Shown one piece after another: positions 17,199 to 22,591 of a stretch of 32,655 bases of DNA. The stretch's first letter is position 1, and each line of letters opens with the position of its first letter. This DNA is from an uncultured Eubacteriales bacterium (GTDB lineage: Bacteria; Bacillota; Clostridia; Oscillospirales; Acutalibacteraceae): positions 1 to 32,655 of the forward strand of contig CAKSGV010000020.1 of the NCBI GenBank assembly GCA_934454845.1, written 5' to 3'. The notes below the pieces were generated by a model. It was not told where the DNA came from, searched no databases, and was given only the letters and a program-made list of their open reading frames with translations. The translations under genes and the position numbers were made by a program.

Positions 17199-17264
17199 AC
17201 CAATAGTCGCTGCTGTGGCGCTGCGGTAGAAACATTTGGGCCATTTATCCAAACCTATATCGGT
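17199..17264 (-). ncRNA. Purine riboswitch aptamer (guanine class)
   Basis: On the minus strand the three-way junction of the purine riboswitch can be drawn. P1 is ACCGAT/ATTGGT (17264-17259 with 17204-17199). The invariant J2/3 reads GTTTCTACC, and J3/1 reads GACTAT. The key position 74 is C, which marks guanine/hypoxanthine/xanthine specificity rather than adenine (U). P2 is formed by GTTTGG and CCAAAT. Loop L2 has GG and loop L3 has CC, as needed for the loop-loop contact. P3 has one internal mismatch. It lies about 105 nt before the xpt start and is followed by a terminator, so ligand binding should switch the operon off. Confidence 0.93.
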
Positions 17265-17287
17265 GAGCTATTAAATTTTACAAGCAT

Positions 17288-17316
17288 ATGGTAACATAAA
17301 AAATTCCATTTGTCAA
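17288..17316 (-). promoter_or_regulatory. Promoter of the xpt-nup operon
   Basis: On the minus strand a perfect -35 TTGACA (17316-17311), a 17-bp spacer and a -10 TACCAT (17293-17288, 4/6). Transcription would begin about 15 nt before the aptamer's extended P1 strand. A second TTGACA at 17339-17334 has no good -10. Confidence 0.65.
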
Positions 17317-17397
17317 TAAGTGAAATTCAAAATTGTCAACTTTAGTATATTTTAATAATAAAGTGACGAAAAACAGAAATTTTTTATAGTTTTATAC

Positions 17398-17426
17398 TTG
17401 TAGCCATTCTTTAAAAGTGATATAAT
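17398..17426 (+). promoter_or_regulatory. Promoter of the sdaAB-sdaAA operon
   Basis: A perfect -10 TATAAT at 17421-17426 with a weak -35 TTGTAG at 17398-17403 and a 17-bp spacer, about 30 bp before the start codon. It is divergent from the xpt promoter. Confidence 0.6.
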
Positions 17427-17456
17427 TTCAGATAATTTAAAAAGAGGGTGAATCTT

Positions 17457-18125
17457 TTGCGACTAACCGATATTTTAGGTCCGGTCATGGTAGGACCGTC
17501 AAGCAGCCATACCGCAGGAGCGGTGAAAATCGGTCTTGTGGCCTTAAAGCTTTTGGGTGAAAGCCCGAAAAGAGCCGATATTTTCTTAAGCGGCAGTTTT
17601 GCTCTCACAGGAGCCGGCCACGGCACGGATCTTGCGATAATTGCAGGTCTTCTCGGAATGAAACCGGATGATCTGAGGATTTCAAAAAGCTTTTCTGTTG
17701 CCGAGGAAAAAGGGCTTGAATTTTCTTTTTCCGTGAAGAATATAAGAAACGCCCACCCGAACACCGTGCAGATAAAGCTTTGCGGATGCACCGGGCGAAC
17801 GCTTGATATAATTGCCGAAAGCATCGGAGGAGGCAGAATTCACATAAGCCATATAGACGGCATAGAGGCAAATTTTTACTGCGAGCACAACACCCTTATC
17901 GTTCATAACCAGGATGTGCCGGGCCATGTTGCGGCGGTTTCTGCGGCGCTTAAAGAACAAAATATCAATATTGCTACTATGCAGCTTTACAGAAGCGTTC
18001 ACGGAGGGTATGCCGTAATGATTCTTGAGTGCGACGAGCCGATACCGAGGGATATTGAAAACAAGCTTTCGCATATCAAGGGAATTAAAAAGGTCACCGT
18101 TTTCAATCAGGAGGAAGAATTATGA
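17457..18125 (+). CDS. sdaAB: L-serine dehydratase, iron-sulfur type, beta subunit
   Basis: Beta subunit of the [4Fe-4S] L-serine dehydratase, which deaminates L-serine to pyruvate and ammonia. Length is 222 residues. The N-terminal LTDILGPVMVGPSSSHTAGA is the family signature. The C-terminal part (about 145-215) is an ACT domain, NQDVPGHVAAVSAALKEQNI, as in clostridial beta subunits. I chose the TTG at 17457 as start: GAGGG lies 8 nt before it and it places the N-terminus where relatives begin; a GTG at 17448 overlaps the ribosome site. It overlaps sdaAA by 4 nt (ATGA), so the subunits are made together. Confidence 0.93.
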   Translation: MRLTDILGPVMVGPSSSHTAGAVKIGLVALKLLGESPKRADIFLSGSFALTGAGHGTDLAIIAGLLGMKPDDLRISKSFSVAEEKGLEFSFSVKNIRNAHPNTVQIKLCGCTGRTLDIIAESIGGGRIHISHIDGIEANFYCEHNTLIVHNQDVPGHVAAVSAALKEQNINIATMQLYRSVHGGYAVMILECDEPIPRDIENKLSHIKGIKKVTVFNQEEEL

Positions 18126-18991
18126 AAAGCATTTCTTCACTGCTAAAAACAGCCTCAAAACACGAAAAACCGCTTTACCTCGTTATTGCCGAAAGCGACT
18201 GCGAGGAAAACGGAGGAGAAATAAGCGCTTTAAAAGCGCAGTTTAAGGCATTATGGAATGTTATGCGCGAAACAAGCGAAAATTATTCTTCTTCCGATAG
18301 GTCGAAAAGCGGCTTATCGGGAGGCGACGCGGGAAAAATAAGCAGCTTTAAAGAAAGTCTGCTCGGCGGAAACTATATTTTAAGGGTTACCGAAGAGGCG
18401 CTTAAAACCGCGGAATGCAACGCCTGTATGAAAAGAATAGTCGCCGCTCCCACAGCCGGAAGCTGCGGAGTTCTCCCCTCTGTGCTTATTCCTTTGGCGC
18501 AGGAGAAAAATATCAGCGACGATATCATAACCGAGGGACTTTTGATAGCCGCAGGCTTCGGCGAGGTTACAGCCGACCGCGCGAGTATTTCGGGCGCCGA
18601 AGGCGGCTGTCAGGCAGAGATAGGCACCGCCTCCGCTATGGCGGCGGCAGCCCTTGTTCACATTATGGACGGAAGCGATGAAATGTGCGCCGAGGCTTTT
18701 GCTATAGCGCTCAGCAACCTTTTAGGGCTTGTCTGCGATCCTGTTGCGGGACTTGTGGAAATACCCTGCATAAAAAGAAATGTGATAGGTGCAATGAATG
18801 CGGTAAGCTCGGCAAATATGGCGCTTGCGGGAATTAAAAACATAATTCCGGCAGACGAAGTAATAGACGCTATGGGAGAGATCGGCTCTTCGATAACCGA
18901 GGCTTTGCGTGAAACGGGGAACGGCGGTCTTGCCGCCACTCCCACCGCAAAAAAGCTTACGCAGTCGCTTAGAACGAACAATTTTGAATAA
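18122..18991 (+). CDS. sdaAA: L-serine dehydratase, iron-sulfur type, alpha subunit
   Basis: Catalytic alpha subunit, 289 residues, carrying the oxygen-sensitive [4Fe-4S] cluster. The cysteine motifs of the family are present: APTAGSCGVLPS at about 109-120, GAEGGCQAEIG at about 159-169 and VCDPVAGLVEIPC at about 204-216. AGGAGGAAG lies before the ATG, inside the end of sdaAB. Together the pair feeds serine carbon into pyruvate, the substrate of the nearby PFOR. No serine exporter or importer gene is linked. Confidence 0.95.
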   Translation: MKSISSLLKTASKHEKPLYLVIAESDCEENGGEISALKAQFKALWNVMRETSENYSSSDRSKSGLSGGDAGKISSFKESLLGGNYILRVTEEALKTAECNACMKRIVAAPTAGSCGVLPSVLIPLAQEKNISDDIITEGLLIAAGFGEVTADRASISGAEGGCQAEIGTASAMAAAALVHIMDGSDEMCAEAFAIALSNLLGLVCDPVAGLVEIPCIKRNVIGAMNAVSSANMALAGIKNIIPADEVIDAMGEIGSSITEALRETGNGGLAATPTAKKLTQSLRTNNFE

Positions 18992-18994
18992 AAA

Positions 18995-19027
18995 AACTGC
19001 GCCGATAAAAATTCGGCGCGGTTTTTT
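18995..19027. terminator. Bidirectional terminator between sdaAA and the FAD gene
   Basis: An 11-bp stem AACTGCGCCGA/TCGGCGCGGTT (18995-19005 with 19013-19023, one G-T pair), followed by a T run on the plus strand and preceded by an A run that gives a T run on the minus strand. It serves both convergent genes. Confidence 0.9.
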
Positions 19028-20406
19028 TATTTTTCTGTAATGCAATCGGCAACATAAATTCCCATTGCTCCCGACTGTGAAAGGCCTCGGCAAATTCCGC
19101 TGCCGTCGCCTATAATATAAACATTATCGATAAGCTCAAATTTATCGTTCATAAATACAGGTCTTATCGAATAGTATTTACTTTCGCAGCCGTAAAGCAA
19201 AGTATCGTCGTTAGCCGTTCCGGGAGCGACTTTATCGAGCGCATAAATAGTTTCGATTATATTTGTAAGTATTCTGTGCGGAAGAGCAAGAGAAATATCT
19301 CCGGCAGTCGCTTTCAAAGTAGGAATGACGGTGTTTTGAGAAAGGCGGTGGTCATTGGTTCTTCTTCCTCTTATAAGATCGCCGAAGCGCTGAACAAGGA
19401 CATTTCCCTTACCTATCATATTAGCGATTCTCGAAATATTTTCGGCATATTCCGTGGGCTGATTGAAAGGCTCTGTAAATCTTATGCTTGAAAGAATAGC
19501 AAAGTTGCAGTTATCGGTCTTTTTATCCGCCTGTGCGAAAGAGTGGCCGTTTGCGGTTATTATACCGTGATTGTTTTCCGCCGAAACAAGACCGCCCTGA
19601 TTAAAGCAAAACATTCTGCAGCGATCCTCAAATGTCTTTGTTTTATAAAGAATTTTAGGCTCATAAATCTTTGAAGAAAATTCTCTCCAGATTATATCTT
19701 TCATTTCGACTCTTACGCCGATATCGATATGATTGGACTTTGTTTTCACATCGAATTTTTTGCAGAATCCGGAAACGAAATTGGCACCGCCTCTTCCTGT
19801 TGCGATTATGATATTTTTAGCGGTGAGCGTTTCGCCGTTTGAATAAATGAGCTTATAAATATCGTTTTCTTTTTCCGCATTTATGCAGTCATAAAAGCTG
19901 AAAAGCTCGGTGCCGCCGGCTTTGATAGCGTTTATAAGATTCTGCATTGTGATATAATTGTTATCGGTTCCCAAATGCTTAACGTTCATATCAAGCAGAC
20001 GCAGATTATTCTGAATGCATTTAAGCTTCAGTTCATCATTGGTTTTATAAACTTTAGGAATACCCGAAGTGCAGTATTCGTTAAGAATCTCATCGACCTC
20101 GGCTATATATTTATTCGCGGTATCGTCACCTAATTCCTCGCCGAGCGTTCCGCCGTAAGACGTGCCGAGATTAAATTTTCCGTCGGAAAAAGCGCCCGCT
20201 CCCGCAAAACCGCTTGTGATAGAGCAAATTTTACAATGTGCGCAGGTATTATTCTTTCCTGCGGGGCATTTCCTGTTTTCAAGAGTATTTCCGCGTTCCG
20301 TAACCGCGATCTTCATTTCGGGGCTGTTCTTTTTCAGTCTGTATGCCGCCATAAGGCCGCCTATTCCGCCGCCTATTATGACCGTATCAAAACTTAAGCC
20401 TGCCAT
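19027..20406 (-). CDS. FAD-dependent oxidoreductase with N-terminal cysteine cluster
   Basis: A 459-residue flavoprotein of the uncharacterised FAD-dependent dehydrogenase group (COG2509-like). Residues 6-17 are the dinucleotide fold, DTVIIGGGIGGL, followed by an acidic residue at the end of strand two (AVTERG). A cysteine group follows: C47, then C55, C58 and C61 in CAHCKIC, just before GAGAFSDGKFNL, a stretch characteristic of this family. Further FAD-contact stretches are IIATGRGGANFV and, at the C-terminus, VYIIGDGSGICRGLSQSGAMG. The cysteines may bind an iron-sulfur cluster or be redox active; substrate is unknown. The ATG at 20406 has GGAGTG 6 nt upstream. It has its own promoter just after eno. 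Confidence 0.85.
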   Translation of the reverse strand: MAGLSFDTVIIGGGIGGLMAAYRLKKNSPEMKIAVTERGNTLENRKCPAGKNNTCAHCKICSITSGFAGAGAFSDGKFNLGTSYGGTLGEELGDDTANKYIAEVDEILNEYCTSGIPKVYKTNDELKLKCIQNNLRLLDMNVKHLGTDNNYITMQNLINAIKAGGTELFSFYDCINAEKENDIYKLIYSNGETLTAKNIIIATGRGGANFVSGFCKKFDVKTKSNHIDIGVRVEMKDIIWREFSSKIYEPKILYKTKTFEDRCRMFCFNQGGLVSAENNHGIITANGHSFAQADKKTDNCNFAILSSIRFTEPFNQPTEYAENISRIANMIGKGNVLVQRFGDLIRGRRTNDHRLSQNTVIPTLKATAGDISLALPHRILTNIIETIYALDKVAPGTANDDTLLYGCESKYYSIRPVFMNDKFELIDNVYIIGDGSGICRGLSQSGAMGIYVADCITEK

Positions 20407-20432
20407 TTTTTTCACTCCAAAAAAATATAATA

Positions 20433-20458
20433 GGACCATTATCCTCAGACAATGGCCC
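20433..20458 (-). terminator. Hairpin at the 5' end of the FAD-gene transcript, 3' of eno
   Basis: On the minus strand GGGCCATT/AATGGTCC (20458-20451 with 20440-20433) forms an 8-bp stem with one G-U pair and a 10-nt loop, followed by the U-rich TATTATATTTTTTT. It can terminate eno read-through, but it also begins within a base or two of the start expected from the promoter at 20466-20494, so it could attenuate or stabilise the FAD-gene mRNA. Confidence 0.65.
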
Positions 20459-20465
20459 TCTCAAT

Positions 20466-20494
20466 AATATATCATTTAATCTTTATTTTGTCAA
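20466..20494 (-). promoter_or_regulatory. Promoter of the FAD-dependent oxidoreductase gene
   Basis: On the minus strand TTGACA (20494-20489), a 17-bp spacer and TATATT (20471-20466). It starts only 8 bp after the eno stop codon. Confidence 0.78.
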
Positions 20495-20501
20495 CTCTTT
20501 T

Positions 20502-21740
20502 TTAAAAAGCTTCAAGCTCGCTTTCTATCAAAAGAAGTCTGTTATATTTTGCCGTTCTTTCAGATCTCTGCGGAGCGCCTGTTTTTATCTGCTCTGAATT
20601 CATTCCCACGGCGATGTCCGCTATAAATGAATCCTCCGTATCGCCCGAGCGGTGAGAAACTATGGTCTTATAACCGTGTTTTTGAGCGAATCTTATTACG
20701 CTGAGCGTTTGAGAAAGAGTGCCTATCTGATTTGGTTTTATGAGTATTGCGTTGCCCGATCCGTTTTTAATTCCTTTTTTCAGTCGCTTTTCATCGGTAA
20801 CAAACAGATCATCGCCCACAAGCTGAATTCTTTTTCCAAGCTTTTCCGTCATATATTTCCAGCCCTCAAAATCTGTTTCACCGAGCCCATCTTCGATAGA
20901 TATTATCGGATATTTGCTCAAAAGCTCTTCATAATATTCCGTAAGACCCTTATAATCGAACTCCGTGCCTCTTTTCGGCATTTTATAAGCGCCGTTATCA
21001 TACCATTCGCTCGAAGCCGCATCCAGAGCGATCTTTACACTTTCGGTATTATATCCGCTTTTTTCTATCGCTTTAACTAAAAATTCAAGAGCATAAGAAT
21101 CATTGTCAAGATCGGGGGCGAAACCGCCTTCGTCGCCTACTCCGCAGGATAGTCCCTCTGCCTTTAAAAGTCTGCCGAGAGTGTGATATATTTCACTGCA
21201 CACTCTTAATCTTTCCTTAAAGCTTTTACAGGTGACCGGCATTATCATAAATTCCTGAATATCGATATTATTCGCCGCGTGCGCGCCGCCGTTTAAAATA
21301 TTCATCATCGGAACGGGCGCCGTCATTTTCACGCTTCCGCCGAGATATCTGTAAAGCGGGAGCTTTAAGCTTTTTGCCGCCGCTCTTGCTACAGACAGAG
21401 AAACCGCAAGAATAGCATTGGCACCGAGCCGGCTTTTATTTTCGGTTGCGTCACATCGGATCATTTTACCGTCAACGGCCGCCTGATCATAAGCCTCGTC
21501 GCCGATAAGAAGCGAGGCAATCACCTCGTTTATATTTTCGACCGCTCTTAAAGTTCCTTTCCCGAAATATCTGTCGGCGTCATTATCTCTCAGCTCGCAC
21601 GCCTCGAACTGACCTGTGGAAGCACCGCTCGGAACAATAGCAAGCGCAAAAGTTCCGTCGTCTAAAACCGTCTTAGCGGCAACAGTCGGATTTCCTCTCG
21701 AATCGATGAATTCATATCCTTTTATATCTCTTATTTTCAT
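20502..21740 (-). CDS. eno: Enolase
   Basis: Glycolytic enzyme that interconverts 2-phosphoglycerate and phosphoenolpyruvate; 412 residues, slightly short of the usual 425-430. Recognisable parts are the N-terminal EFIDSRGNPTV, GASTG loop, NGGAHAANNIDIQEFM, GDEGGFAP, SIEDG, GDDLFVT, LIKPNQIGT, SHRSGDTED and IKTGAP, so the metal ligands and catalytic Glu and Lys are all present. Some usually constant positions differ: GASTGQFEACELRD, and AILAVS where relatives have AILGVS. It may be a somewhat diverged or second enolase. GGAGTG precedes the ATG. It is divergent from rlmB, and apparently monocistronic. Confidence 0.95.
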   Translation of the reverse strand: MKIRDIKGYEFIDSRGNPTVAAKTVLDDGTFALAIVPSGASTGQFEACELRDNDADRYFGKGTLRAVENINEVIASLLIGDEAYDQAAVDGKMIRCDATENKSRLGANAILAVSLSVARAAAKSLKLPLYRYLGGSVKMTAPVPMMNILNGGAHAANNIDIQEFMIMPVTCKSFKERLRVCSEIYHTLGRLLKAEGLSCGVGDEGGFAPDLDNDSYALEFLVKAIEKSGYNTESVKIALDAASSEWYDNGAYKMPKRGTEFDYKGLTEYYEELLSKYPIISIEDGLGETDFEGWKYMTEKLGKRIQLVGDDLFVTDEKRLKKGIKNGSGNAILIKPNQIGTLSQTLSVIRFAQKHGYKTIVSHRSGDTEDSFIADIAVGMNSEQIKTGAPQRSERTAKYNRLLLIESELEAF

Positions 21741-21794
21741 TTGTTTTCACTCCGTTCTTTTTTGTATTTTCCCCTTTTATTTTTTTATTATGTA

Positions 21795-21803
21795 TGTTAT
21801 AAT
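21795..21803 (+). promoter_or_regulatory. Extended -10 promoter of the rlmB operon
   Basis: TGTTATAAT at 21795-21803 is an extended -10 (TGn plus perfect TATAAT), about 37 bp before the rlmB ATG. No good -35 is seen, as is common with extended -10 promoters. Confidence 0.6.
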
Positions 21804-21839
21804 AAGAAAGATTGTAAAAATCTAAATATGGAGAAGAAT

Positions 21840-22589
21840 ATGACTGATCAAAAAAACAGTGATAACATAATCTGCGGAAGAAATCCGGTTATGGAAGCGG
21901 TTAAGTCGGGGAAAGAGATCGATAGGCTTTTAATAGCTCACGGTGTGAGCGGCGGCTCGATCTCGGCTATAACCGCAAAATGCGCGGCTAAAGGGATACT
22001 GATCAAAGAAATCAGCCCTCAGAAAATGGATTATTTCTGCGGCGGTGCCAATCATCAGGGCATCGCAGTAATGCTTGCCTCAAGAGAATATTCCACAGTT
22101 GAAGATATTTTAAATTACGCTAAGAAAAAAAACGAAGCTCCTTTCGTGGTTATTTGCGACGAAATAGAGGACCCTCACAACCTCGGAGCCATTATCAGAA
22201 CTGCAGTGTGCTGCGGTGCGCACGGAATTATAATCCCCAAAAGACGCTCCGCTTCGCTTAATATGACCGTGGCTAAAACCTCGGCAGGAGCTCTTGAATA
22301 TATGAAAGTTGCAAGAGTTACAAATATTGCAAACACTATCGATAAATTAAAAGAAAGCGGTCTTTGGATATTCGGTGCGGATATGAGCGGCGAAGACTTC
22401 AGAAAAACCGATTTTTCCGTTCCGACCGCTCTTGTTATAGGAAACGAAGGCAAAGGAATAGGTGCGCTCACCTCTAAAAAATGCGATAAAATAATCAGCC
22501 TGCCAATGAAGGGAAGTCTTAATTCCTTAAACGCTTCGGTAGCGGCAGGAATATTAATGTTTGAAGTAATGAGAAAAAGGGAGGGTTAA
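21840..22589 (+). CDS. rlmB: 23S rRNA 2'-O-methyltransferase (RlmB/TrmH family)
   Basis: SpoU-class RNA ribose methyltransferase, probably acting on G2251 of 23S rRNA; 250 residues. The N-terminal RNA-binding domain (about 8-80) has IICGRNPVMEAV. The knotted SPOUT domain has the three family motifs: DEIEDPHNLGAIIRTA, LVIGNEGKGIG and LPMKGSLNSLNASVAAGI. I chose the ATG at 21840 because GGAG lies just upstream; the frame is open to 21741, but those residues are not conserved-looking. The next gene starts 2 bp after its stop. Paralogues modify other sites, so the exact position is inferred. Confidence 0.9.
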   Translation: MTDQKNSDNIICGRNPVMEAVKSGKEIDRLLIAHGVSGGSISAITAKCAAKGILIKEISPQKMDYFCGGANHQGIAVMLASREYSTVEDILNYAKKKNEAPFVVICDEIEDPHNLGAIIRTAVCCGAHGIIIPKRRSASLNMTVAKTSAGALEYMKVARVTNIANTIDKLKESGLWIFGADMSGEDFRKTDFSVPTALVIGNEGKGIGALTSKKCDKIISLPMKGSLNSLNASVAAGILMFEVMRKREG

Positions 22590-22591
22590 AA

